Shown one piece after another: positions 8,624 through 16,885 of a stretch of 50,117 nt of DNA. The first letter of the stretch is position 1; each line of letters starts with the position of its first letter. The translations under genes were made by a program, and so were the position numbers. The notes beneath the pieces are model-generated. The model did no database searches, was not told where the DNA came from, and saw nothing but the letters and a program-made list of their open reading frames with translations. This DNA comes from Planctomycetota bacterium (GTDB lineage Bacteria; Planctomycetota; PUPC01; JACPCR01): assembly GCA_027625095.1 (NCBI GenBank), contig JAQBXN010000056.1, positions 1 through 50,117 of the forward strand, given 5' to 3'.

Positions 8624-8683
8624 AAGTGTTGCTGAACCTCTGAGAGTCGATTAAGTAAAGCGACCGAGAGATTGGAAATTCTT

Positions 8684-10129
8684 ATGAACAAAACATCACT
8701 AACAAGACGAGACCTTTTCAGACGCGCCGGCTGCGGTATGGGGATGCTGGCGTTGCGTTCGCTGCTGGACGGCGAAAACCTGCATGCGGATAGCAGTGGA
8801 ATCGATAACCGCTCGGTAAACCCACTGGCCCCGGACCGTCCGCATTTTGAGGGCAAAGCCAAATCGGTCATCTGGTTGTTTATGAATGGTGGGCCAAGTC
8901 AGGTCGATACCTGGAACTACAGGCCGGAATTGGAAAAGCGGGACGGCAAGAAGATTGAAGGCTTTGACCCCAACACGGGCTTCTTCACGAATAACGTGGG
9001 GCCGATCATGAAGTCGCCATTCACCTTCAAACAGTATGGGGAATCCGGGGCCTGGGCCTCCAGCCTGTTCCCACACATGTCGAAGCACGTGGATAAAATG
9101 GCCTTCATTCACTCAGTTCATACCGAATCCAATAATCACAGCCCGGCCCTCTTCATGATGAACACGGGAATGACCCGAATGGGTTTCCCCTGCGTGGGCT
9201 CGTGGGTGACATACGGGCTTGGAACGGTGAATCAGAATCTCCCGGCGTTTGTGGTCATGGCCGACCCGAAAGGTCGTGGGCTACCCAAGGGCCATGCGGG
9301 CAACTGGGGCGCCGGATTTCTGCCAAGCGTGTTCCAGGGGACTTACCTTCGACCCCAGGGTGATCCGATAGATAATCTGCATCGGCCGAATGAAATGAAG
9401 GATGGCCACCAGCGGGCGCAGCTCGACCTGCTGAAGCAGTTGAACACCCGCCATTTCAAAGAGAGCCAGGAGGATCTTGAGCTGGCGGCACGCATTCAAA
9501 GCTTTGAGCTCGCCTACCGGATGCAGACGGCTGCCCCTGACGCCTTCAACATCGACAGTGAACCGGAACTGACTCACCAGCTCTACGGGACGCGGAATCC
9601 GGAGTGCATGCAGTTCGCCCGTCAGTGCCTGACGGCCCGGCGGCTCGTCGAAAGGGGAGTCCGTTATATTCAGATCTACTCCGGGGGCATGTCCAACGAT
9701 CTAAGCTGGGACGGGCATTCGGATATAGTCAAAAACCACGGCGGATTTGCGAAAGAAACGGATCAGCCAATCGCTGGCCTGCTGATGGATCTCGAACAGC
9801 GTGGGCTGTTGGACGATACCCTGATTATCTGGGGCGGAGAATTTGGCCGCCTGCCCATCATTCAGACTGGTGGCTCAGGCCGGGATCATAATCCGCATGC
9901 GAATACCGTCTGGCTCGCCGGCGGCGGCGCCAAAGGTGGCGTCAAATACGGCGAGACGGATGAGATCGGGTACAAGGCGGTGGTCGACCGCGTCAGCATC
10001 AATGACCTCCACGCCACCATCCTGCACCTGCTCGGCATGAACCACCTGAAGCTGACGTATCGCCATAACGGAAGACGCTTTCGGCTCACCGATGTCGCCG
10101 GGGATGTCATTCATGAAGTCATCGCGTGA
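8684..10129 (+). CDS. DUF1501 family Tat-exported protein (first copy)
   Basis: A 481-residue protein of the DUF1501 family, related to the sulfatase/alkaline-phosphatase superfamily and abundant in Planctomycetota and Verrucomicrobiota. The N-terminus carries a twin-arginine signal (SLTRRDLFRRAG, then a hydrophobic stretch with GMGMLALRSLL). Family hallmarks are WLFMNGGPSQVDTWNYRPEL, ARRLVERGVRYIQIY, LIIWGGEFGRLP and GRDHNPHANTVWLAGGG. ATG 8684 gives the normal Tat n-region; an in-frame TTG at 8672 is possible. DUF1501 genes usually follow a DUF1549/DUF1553 gene. This copy has no such partner, unlike the second copy at 29923. Function in the family is unknown; a periplasmic hydrolase role is inferred. 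Confidence 0.92.
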   Translation: MNKTSLTRRDLFRRAGCGMGMLALRSLLDGENLHADSSGIDNRSVNPLAPDRPHFEGKAKSVIWLFMNGGPSQVDTWNYRPELEKRDGKKIEGFDPNTGFFTNNVGPIMKSPFTFKQYGESGAWASSLFPHMSKHVDKMAFIHSVHTESNNHSPALFMMNTGMTRMGFPCVGSWVTYGLGTVNQNLPAFVVMADPKGRGLPKGHAGNWGAGFLPSVFQGTYLRPQGDPIDNLHRPNEMKDGHQRAQLDLLKQLNTRHFKESQEDLELAARIQSFELAYRMQTAAPDAFNIDSEPELTHQLYGTRNPECMQFARQCLTARRLVERGVRYIQIYSGGMSNDLSWDGHSDIVKNHGGFAKETDQPIAGLLMDLEQRGLLDDTLIIWGGEFGRLPIIQTGGSGRDHNPHANTVWLAGGGAKGGVKYGETDEIGYKAVVDRVSINDLHATILHLLGMNHLKLTYRHNGRRFRLTDVAGDVIHEVIA

Positions 10130-10146
10130 CCTTGTCGGCCGACAAA

Positions 10147-11409
10147 TCAGGGAAGCGCGGACTTGGCATCAGGTCGATTCAGCAGCCACTCCGCGGTGTC
10201 CCTGAGGCGGATACTGGATTCGGTCTTAAGAAAAGAAATCAGAATCGGTCTTCTTGCTGCCGGTGGCAGATAAATCGAGGCCTTGAGTGCCGCGAGGCGA
10301 CAGCGGAATACTTTATCTTCGAGGCCTGAACGAATGACATTCTGGCGGTTTTCCTCTGAGAGGAGTTCGGCCAGGAGGATGCCACGCTCTCTCAAGTACG
10401 GAGAGACGGATTCCGTCATGTCGACGGCCAGACGGTTTACCGTTTTGTTGCCTTCCAGACCTCTTTCGGCAAGAGCGCGCATTGCCTTCGTTGCAAGAAC
10501 TGTACTGCGAAGCTCCGCTAGAATAGCGGCATCCTCGACGCTGACTGCCTTGACCAGCAGATGGATGTAGTCATGGAAAATGTCCATGACTTCAGGTCTT
10601 TTCGCTTCGCGCAGCAGCTTCAAGATGTCGATTGGATGTTCGCTGCAGGCAACATGACATGCGGCTTCGATGCGGCCCACAGCCTTCTTCATGATGCCGA
10701 TATCCCTGATGCTGATCTTGTACTGTTTCGGCTCAGCATGGCGCTGCCAGTCCAGAACCCCGACTATCTCGTAAATCTTCTCACTCAGATTGATGTAGTG
10801 CTCGAGCACCTCCGGAAGTAATTCAATTGCACCGAGCCGGATGGTAGTAATGCGTGCCTCTTCCCTGATTTCTGCCTCCTTCGACCTCCTGATGGTCGTC
10901 TCTATGAATGGGAGCACTGAACGGTCTCCGAGCTCCTGCATTGCGATCAGGACTTCCTGGTGGTAGGTCTTGTCGGTAATTCTCCCGTACTGAGCTTGCA
11001 GGACTCGCCCAGCCTGCCCGTGCCTCGTTCGGGCCATCAGCAGGACGCCTTTCAATTGCAAATCCACATCGTTGCTGGCGAGAAGCCCACATGCGTATCG
11101 AAACGCCTTCTGATCGGCAATTTCCATGAGTGCGGTGAAGAGGATGTTCCGATCCTCAAGTTTCAGATTGTCGCTTTTCGACATCAGTTCCCCGATCACA
11201 TCCATCAGGTTCTTGGATGGGAAAGATAAATAGGGCTCAAGCATCTTGAAGGCTTCGGCCACGGGGGCATCGACTACCGCTAATTCGAGTTCCATCATCT
11301 TTTCTTCGGTTAGTTCTTCCGCAGGGAGGGAGTGGAGAACGATAAGAAGAAATAGACAGAATAATTTTGGACAGAATGATGAAGAACGGAGGGGCATGGG
11401 GATTATCAT
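10147..11409 (-). CDS. Secreted HEAT-like helical repeat protein
   Basis: A 420-residue protein with an N-terminal signal peptide (hydrophobic core about residues 16-27, cleavage near LPAEE). The rest is an all-helical repeat domain with recurring 30-40 residue units such as DVDLQLKGVLLMARTRHG and EEARITTIRLGAIELLPEVL, typical of HEAT-like repeats. No catalytic motif is visible; a scaffold or binding role is likely. The start ATG overlaps the stop of the upstream GH42-like gene (TCAT at 11406-11409 on the plus strand), so the two are translationally coupled. An alternative start at 11397 begins MPLRSS. The codons for residues 11-22 coincide with a short dispersed repeat found again at 49298-49318, so the signal peptide seems to derive from a repeat. 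Confidence 0.8.
   Translation of the reverse strand: MIIPMPLRSSSFCPKLFCLFLLIVLHSLPAEELTEEKMMELELAVVDAPVAEAFKMLEPYLSFPSKNLMDVIGELMSKSDNLKLEDRNILFTALMEIADQKAFRYACGLLASNDVDLQLKGVLLMARTRHGQAGRVLQAQYGRITDKTYHQEVLIAMQELGDRSVLPFIETTIRRSKEAEIREEARITTIRLGAIELLPEVLEHYINLSEKIYEIVGVLDWQRHAEPKQYKISIRDIGIMKKAVGRIEAACHVACSEHPIDILKLLREAKRPEVMDIFHDYIHLLVKAVSVEDAAILAELRSTVLATKAMRALAERGLEGNKTVNRLAVDMTESVSPYLRERGILLAELLSEENRQNVIRSGLEDKVFRCRLAALKASIYLPPAARRPILISFLKTESSIRLRDTAEWLLNRPDAKSALP
11346..11379. repeat. Dispersed gacagaataatt-type repeat inside a signal-peptide coding region
   Basis: A 21-bp stretch beginning gaagaaatagacagaata (11346-11366) is identical to 49298-49318. It continues here as ttggacagaatgatgaag, whose gacagaatgat part recurs in inverted order at 49409-49435. 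A partial copy lies at 15555-15580. On the minus strand it encodes residues 11-22 of the HEAT-like protein. Confidence 0.7.
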
Positions 11410-14400
11410 TTCGGCTTTTCCACCACAAAGACTGATTCGGCGGCCCAGCCCGTGGCCACGTCACGAACGCTCACTTTCCACTCTCCTGGTGGCGCGTTCA
11501 GGGAGAGTGGCAGACGGCGTTCAAACAAACCATCTGCCGTATCAACATTCACTCTGAACCACTGAGCTTCCGTCCCATCCGGCTGATGCACTCGAAGCGC
11601 GAAGACGTGTCGGCCTGCCTGATTGCCATCAACAGAAATTTTCGCCACTACTAACACTGTCTGACCGGCAATTGCAGGCTCGGCCCGCACTTGAATGCCC
11701 GTGACGCTGTAGGGAAGCAGCGAAATAAGGTGTGGCTTCCCGCGTTGGAATTCGAACTGGAACTTGTCGCTATTCCCCAGGAATACCGCCCTCCGTGGAT
11801 CGTACACAAACGCAGGCCGGTCAAGTTTCAGTCCAACTTTTTCACTCGACTGTTCTTTCAGACTTCCCTTGCCATTGTGGTGGAAGCAGAGGTAACGGCT
11901 GGTGCTGTCAGTGAATTCGGCAAGCGTGTATGCCGGGCGTCCTACTATCATCTCAGGCTTCACATCCCACTCGACTTCGTAACCTCTACGGATGTCGCGA
12001 GCTTTGAATAACTGATTCAGAATGGCCTGATGAGGGTTGGATGTGCCGATTGCCTCGCCGATCCATTCGGGTCTGGTTGGGTCGAAGTCAAAATATATCG
12101 CCAAGCCTTTGCCGTAAGAATGGACGAACCCGGCGGGGACTTCCCCGACTTGAAATAGCGGCTTGGCTTCGAGCGCCTCAACCGTCTGACCAATCCCCTC
12201 AGGTGAAAACTTCAGCTTCAAGTCAGTCAGGTCGATCCCGTGAATGACGCCCGTGATTCTCAATGGCTCTGCTGTAGATTTCGATATCGGTGAAGGTGTC
12301 TTCAATTTCAGCCCGAACAGATCTTCAAACGGCCATTCCTTTCGCCGTACGCCATGTTCATCGCAGATACCTGGTTCCGAGTTCGCCAGGAGAATGCCGC
12401 CTTGCTGGACGTAGTTTTTGATCTCTGCGATTTCGACCGACGAGAGAGAGAAGATGTTCGGCAGGTACAAGATTTTCGGGGCCGCTTTTTTCAGGAATCC
12501 CATCTCCACTTCCGCGTAAGATATCCTGCGCGGAAAGCGAAACATCATGTCTGCATCGTATTGAACATTGAAAACTCCAACAGTTCGAGCCTGGCCAGTC
12601 TGTTCAAGGGCTGTTGCCGTGAGTGTGGATCTCGGCGAGTAGTAGACACCGTAGTCCCCTGCCCTGCGCTTGGCTCCGAGGAGCAGTCGGCCATACCCGC
12701 TCTGGATGTCGTCCACCATCTTGCGCGTGTTAAGCAGGATGCGGTCTGGTGCAAGATCGCCGCGCATCATCGGATAGTTGAATCCGTATTCCCCAATCCA
12801 TGTGAGAATCATCGTTGCTCCATGCAGGATCTGATCCCACCCCCAGTACCATGTGCCTGCTTCATCTTCGAGAGACCCGAAAAGGTAACCGGGCCTGAAC
12901 CAGCCACCGAGCAACTGATCTGCTGGCCGAAAGGACAGCTCCTCATGCCGGTAACGAATCCCGACGAATAACGCAGCGAATCCTTGTCGACGGGCAAAAA
13001 GCCACTGGTCGAGGGCCCCGGTTGTGGACGAACCTGCGCGCGCATCGGGGATATAGGTCCGCAGGATTGTCTGAACTCGGTCGTACATGCCGGTGTAGAC
13101 GCTGTCTTGGAAGATTTTGTGATCCATCCACGGGCCGGGATGACTCCAATTCTTCATGTCCTTCATTCGGCGCGGCATGACCTCGCCCCAGTCCTTGTAC
13201 TGAGTGTTCCATGAAGCATTCAGGCCGATGATCGAGCCGTATTCAGTCTTGAGGTACCGCCGAAACGCATCAAGGCAGGTTGGAGAGAAGCAGTATTCGC
13301 CGCCGAGGTCGGTTTCATCTGAGAGCAAAAAGATTTTGCAGTCGAGAGGTGCGAGTGTCCGGCCGGCGTTGCCGGTGACCTCTTCGAGTTGAAGCTCCCA
13401 CTTCGCGCTGGTCAGACAGGGCCGCCGGATTCCATCCTCGGAGTAAGTTCCTGCCGAGTGACTTGGCAGCGGCTGCAGGCCTTCGATATCGACTCCTGCT
13501 TCGAGTGTCTCGAGCCTGGGATGGGCAACATAAACAGGACTCAGTTTCTTCCAGGTCTCGATGTACCCGTCAGCACCCCAATTGAGCCAGGGTACATCCT
13601 GGAAATCATCCTGACTGGCAACCACGATGGGCTGTCGAACTGAATGCAGTGGATGACCGTCTGCGCGCTCAAGAGTGACGGACAATGTGACAAGCCTCGA
13701 AAGCAGCCTCCCGTGGATGAATTTGACGGGGATGGTCTGCCTGCCTTGAGCCGGTATTACCTGCGTGCCCAAACGGCGATTCCAGGTATCGGTCAATTCA
13801 GCCCTCAGGATCGAATCGCCAGGGAATCCGCCTTCCAGCCGAACTTCGGCGTTGAGCGGGATAGATGGACTTACGGGCATAGCCGGCGCGACGATTTCAG
13901 CGATGCGCGCTTCGCCTGACACCTTTGCGGGATAGGCAGCCCAATTTATGACCTTCGAGTCTTCTCCGAGCAGTTGGGCGCGAACCATCACGCCTCCTGC
14001 CGGGAGAGGCTTCAGGGGAATACTCAGATTGTTCCTCGCCATTCCGTCCCAGTTCGCGACCGTCTGGTTGTATGCATCTGCGATTTCGATGCACAGTTTC
14101 GATCCTGCGGGAAGTTCCCCTTCAAGCTCAAGAGCCAGGGTAGCAGGCTCCCCTTGTTTTGCGTCGAGTCTCGCGTCAAGGAAACGAGCACGGAAATCAT
14201 GTCTCGCAGCCCAGAGGATAGTCCGACAATAGGAGGCGTAAAAGAAGTCTTCGCTGGGATAAACCTGACGGGTCTGCGATGGCAGCGCGGGCACTTGAAA
14301 CGCATCTCCAAGCGGAAATACACTGCGAAACTCCCGCACCACTCCCCCCCCACCGCTCCAGAGCCGGCCTTCCAGCATGCGTGGAAAGAGGGCCACATGG

Positions 14401-15512
14401 CCCTGCCCGAATTCCCGCAGAGCTACCTCTTTGGGCCATGCCTGAAAACCATCGTCCTTGGGAAGAGGCACAGGCATACCCAGGGCAAAGGCTGTGGTGG
14501 ACACATTTCTGCCATCATTCATCAGGACGAGTCCGGTACCTTCCCCTGCTTTCTTGAGGATACCCCTGCGAATTTCTGACGGCAGGCTGTCCCAGCCGAT
14601 CCTTCCCTCCTTCTTTGTCGTAGACCCGTTTATACTCCGGCTTCCGCCCAGGATGGTCGTGACGGCTATTACATCCCAGGACTTCTCAAGGCGGTCGAGG
14701 ATGGTCTCTCGAATTTCATCGTGGATCTCCAGCAAGTGAAATTCGCCTTGCTTGTCCCCGGTTGGGCGTGAAACCAAATCAACGTACTCCCAATCGATGT
14801 CCATCCGCTGACAGAGCTCGACGAGATCGCGCAGTACAGCCCGTTCCATTAGAAAGAGAACCCGCGGCTTCCTTGCCAAAGGATTAGCCCATTTCACATG
14901 TGCTGTTTCAACGGAGAAATCGGGGACGTATGGAACTCCAGGATTCCTGGCACGCTTCAGGTTTGCTCTAATTCGCTCAGCAGCAGACTGGGCTGCATCG
15001 ATCTCCTCCTTGAATTTTGAATTTGCAGCAAAGGAGGCCAGAGCCGCAGCCGCTGTTTCCGTAGCAATATCTCGAAGCCCTTCGATGGCTGATCTGCGGA
15101 CGAAATCGTCTTCTTCTGCAAGCAGTTTTTCCAGATCCGATGTTGCGTCCGGATGGCCGCAAAACCCGAGGAGGCGGGCAGCCAGTTTCCTGGTGGTTTT
15201 GTGGCTGGATTTCGCTGCGGCTCTGGCCTGAGGGAACTGCTTCTCTGTCGCCTGAATTTCAAACATCGAAAGCAGAATGGTCTCGGCATCCGAATTCTCA
15301 AAAAAGTCCTCTTCAGTGAGAGTGAGCACCTCAGCGAAGACACCACCCGTCCCAGCACGCCCTCTCAAGGCCAGGTCATTCAGTGCCTGTAAGCGATCTG
15401 CTTCGGGCAGTGAAATGATGGCGAGTGCGGTACCCTCCGGATCGCTGAGATTGAATTCCTCAGCAATCACCGGGGCTGTCACCATCACCAGAATGAAAGC
15501 AGGGATCTTCAT
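11406..15512 (-). CDS. Secreted GH42-like (beta-galactosidase-type) enzyme with HEAT repeats
   Basis: A 1368-residue exported protein, signal peptide MKIPAFILVMVTAPVIAEE. The order is HEAT-type helical repeats (about 95-190), a Rossmann/amidotransferase-like region beginning RKPRVLFLMERAV (about 215-330), beta domains, and a TIM-barrel region (about 640-960). A second A4-type trimerisation domain with NYVQQGGILLANSEPG lies at about 990-1200, followed by a C-terminal beta domain. In the barrel, LSDETDLGGEY is followed by C-x4-C-x3-FRRYLKTEYGSIIGLNASW, which matches the GH42 element around the acid/base residue; Glu733 is the candidate acid/base. The nucleophile was not located. Substrates are probably beta-galactoside-like glycans, but this is inference. 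The gene is coupled by ATGA overlap to the following HEAT-like gene. Confidence 0.8.
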   Translation of the reverse strand: MKIPAFILVMVTAPVIAEEFNLSDPEGTALAIISLPEADRLQALNDLALRGRAGTGGVFAEVLTLTEEDFFENSDAETILLSMFEIQATEKQFPQARAAAKSSHKTTRKLAARLLGFCGHPDATSDLEKLLAEEDDFVRRSAIEGLRDIATETAAAALASFAANSKFKEEIDAAQSAAERIRANLKRARNPGVPYVPDFSVETAHVKWANPLARKPRVLFLMERAVLRDLVELCQRMDIDWEYVDLVSRPTGDKQGEFHLLEIHDEIRETILDRLEKSWDVIAVTTILGGSRSINGSTTKKEGRIGWDSLPSEIRRGILKKAGEGTGLVLMNDGRNVSTTAFALGMPVPLPKDDGFQAWPKEVALREFGQGHVALFPRMLEGRLWSGGGGVVREFRSVFPLGDAFQVPALPSQTRQVYPSEDFFYASYCRTILWAARHDFRARFLDARLDAKQGEPATLALELEGELPAGSKLCIEIADAYNQTVANWDGMARNNLSIPLKPLPAGGVMVRAQLLGEDSKVINWAAYPAKVSGEARIAEIVAPAMPVSPSIPLNAEVRLEGGFPGDSILRAELTDTWNRRLGTQVIPAQGRQTIPVKFIHGRLLSRLVTLSVTLERADGHPLHSVRQPIVVASQDDFQDVPWLNWGADGYIETWKKLSPVYVAHPRLETLEAGVDIEGLQPLPSHSAGTYSEDGIRRPCLTSAKWELQLEEVTGNAGRTLAPLDCKIFLLSDETDLGGEYCFSPTCLDAFRRYLKTEYGSIIGLNASWNTQYKDWGEVMPRRMKDMKNWSHPGPWMDHKIFQDSVYTGMYDRVQTILRTYIPDARAGSSTTGALDQWLFARRQGFAALFVGIRYRHEELSFRPADQLLGGWFRPGYLFGSLEDEAGTWYWGWDQILHGATMILTWIGEYGFNYPMMRGDLAPDRILLNTRKMVDDIQSGYGRLLLGAKRRAGDYGVYYSPRSTLTATALEQTGQARTVGVFNVQYDADMMFRFPRRISYAEVEMGFLKKAAPKILYLPNIFSLSSVEIAEIKNYVQQGGILLANSEPGICDEHGVRRKEWPFEDLFGLKLKTPSPISKSTAEPLRITGVIHGIDLTDLKLKFSPEGIGQTVEALEAKPLFQVGEVPAGFVHSYGKGLAIYFDFDPTRPEWIGEAIGTSNPHQAILNQLFKARDIRRGYEVEWDVKPEMIVGRPAYTLAEFTDSTSRYLCFHHNGKGSLKEQSSEKVGLKLDRPAFVYDPRRAVFLGNSDKFQFEFQRGKPHLISLLPYSVTGIQVRAEPAIAGQTVLVVAKISVDGNQAGRHVFALRVHQPDGTEAQWFRVNVDTADGLFERRLPLSLNAPPGEWKVSVRDVATGWAAESVFVVEKPK

Positions 15513-15554
15513 TCGCTCATTTCTTGTAACTGTTTAGTGGTCCAATCAATCAAC

Positions 15555-15580
15555 GAAGAAGACAGAATAATCTGAGACAG
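15555..15580. repeat. Partial copy of the gacagaataat dispersed repeat
   Basis: The sequence gaagaagacagaataatc with a following gagacag resembles the repeat at 11346-11379 and 49298-49318. It sits in the 237-bp gap between the divergent GH42-like and lipase genes, where nothing else is recognisable. Confidence 0.4.
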
Positions 15581-15749
15581 GGAATCTGTGGCAAGGCCTG
15601 CTTGAGGAGCCCGGGCAGGCGGAAAACATTCAGGAGGCTCGTTAGACTACAAATCAGACTAAGACGATCAATCTCCACCGGCTGGCGAGTTCCTCATATT
15701 CAAGTTTCCGGCCACTCATGACTTCCGCTGAATTCACTCAACACATCGC

Positions 15750-16580
15750 ATGAGTTATCCAATCATTCTTGCCCACGGATTCGCCCGCTTCGATGAGCCC
15801 TGGAACAAAGCTTTCGAACTGGATAACCGAGACGGGCCGCGCTCGGATCAATATCACTACTTTCGTGGCATCCGTTCTTACCTGATGGAGAACGGTTTTA
15901 CGGTCTACCATACAAACGTGCCCTGGTCTGCGGGGGTAAAAGACCGAGCCGAGGCTCTGCGCTCCAACATCGAAACCATTCTCGCCGCAGGCCACGAAAA
16001 GGTGAACATCATCGCCCACAGCATGGGCGGACTCGACAGCCGGCATATGCTGTTTGAAGATCGAAATGAAGGCCGAATTCATGAGAAGGTGGCCTCTCTT
16101 ACCACCATCAGCACCCCTCATAACGGTTCATCCTTCGCCGACTGGGGCAACAAGAATCTGGGCTTTCTCAAGCCCTGGGCAAAATCAATCGGGGTAGACC
16201 TGGCAGGCCTTGATTGTCTCACGACAGAATTCTGCTCTGAATTTAATGACGACCCCGAAGTCTGCGAATTTGAGGAATCCTGTTTCGAGCAGATGGAGGT
16301 CCGCACCTACGCGGGCACGCAACCCTTTTGGAAGGTGCTCACTTTGCTCAAGCCTTCCGCGTACATCATCCAAAATGCAGAAGGCGACAACGACGGGCTG
16401 GTCTCAGTGGAATCCGCCAAATGGCGCGAGGAATTCTTTAAGGGGACTCTGGAGGAAACCGACCACCTGAATGAGATCGGCTGGTGGGATTTGGAACAGG
16501 CCCTGGCCGGGGAAACACCGGCACAATTCCGAAAGCGGATCCTCGGTTTCTATCTTGGCGTGGCAAACGAACTGCCATGA
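15750..16580 (+). CDS. Lipase/esterase, alpha/beta hydrolase (Pseudomonas-type lipase relative)
   Basis: A 276-residue serine hydrolase. The oxyanion segment is ILAHGF (residues 6-11), and the nucleophile elbow AHSMGG places the catalytic Ser at residue 91. The NDGLVSV motif gives Asp215 and DHLNEIGWWD gives His239. The NDGLV and HLNE elements match those around the Asp and His of Pseudomonas/Burkholderia family I lipases, so triacylglycerol or ester hydrolysis is likely. There is no signal peptide, so it is either cytoplasmic or exported by another route; the known family I enzymes are secreted. ATG 15750 starts directly with the core MSYPIILAHG strand. No lipase foldase gene is adjacent. 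It is a single-gene transcript between repeat-rich gaps. Confidence 0.88.
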   Translation: MSYPIILAHGFARFDEPWNKAFELDNRDGPRSDQYHYFRGIRSYLMENGFTVYHTNVPWSAGVKDRAEALRSNIETILAAGHEKVNIIAHSMGGLDSRHMLFEDRNEGRIHEKVASLTTISTPHNGSSFADWGNKNLGFLKPWAKSIGVDLAGLDCLTTEFCSEFNDDPEVCEFEESCFEQMEVRTYAGTQPFWKVLTLLKPSAYIIQNAEGDNDGLVSVESAKWREEFFKGTLEETDHLNEIGWWDLEQALAGETPAQFRKRILGFYLGVANELP

Positions 16581-16582
16581 GG

Positions 16583-16775
16583 ATTCAAGAGGTTTCAGGA
16601 TTCAAGCTTCAAGTGGCACCAACTCGCCGGCAGCCTTTGGAATGCGGTGATTTATCGCGGCTTTCTCTTGCGTACGCCTTCTCTCTCTCAAGAGCAGAAC
16701 AGCTCAAGACAAACGAAAACTTCGACAAGCCGGTGCACTCCAAAGAGTCCTGAATCCCGAATCCTGAATCCTGCC
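16583..16775. repeat. Nested inverted-repeat element built from ggattca and tttggartgc motifs
   Basis: The gap of about 305 bp after the lipase gene contains ggattca units on the left (16583-16613) and their inverted counterparts (gaatcc/gaatcctg) on the right (16745-16775). Inside these lie a second, imperfect pair: tttggaatgc at 16636-16645 and gcactccaaa at 16735-16744. The layout resembles a small non-autonomous element or a folded RNA; no coding capacity is seen. The ggattca units recur at 35331-35435. Confidence 0.5.
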
Positions 16776-16812
16776 CCCGCACCAATCCTGGATCCATTAG
16801 AAAATATTATCC

Positions 16813-16841
16813 TTGACGCGAAATCCTTAACGTCCTAAACA
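16813..16841 (+). promoter_or_regulatory. Candidate promoter for the PHP metallohydrolase gene
   Basis: TTGACG (16813-16818) and TAAACA (16836-16841) are separated by 17 bp. The downstream gene has a clear ribosome-binding site, GAGGAAG at 16873-16879, 6 nt before its ATG. The -10 match is moderate. Confidence 0.4.
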
Positions 16842-16885
16842 GACTTCCATCCCCTGCCCTCCCTGCCTGCTCGAGGAAGTTTGCC

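Noticed and set aside
16609..16797. Short open frames in the 16581-16885 gap
   Set aside because: They fall in the nested repeat element and are low-quality translations without ribosome-binding sites.
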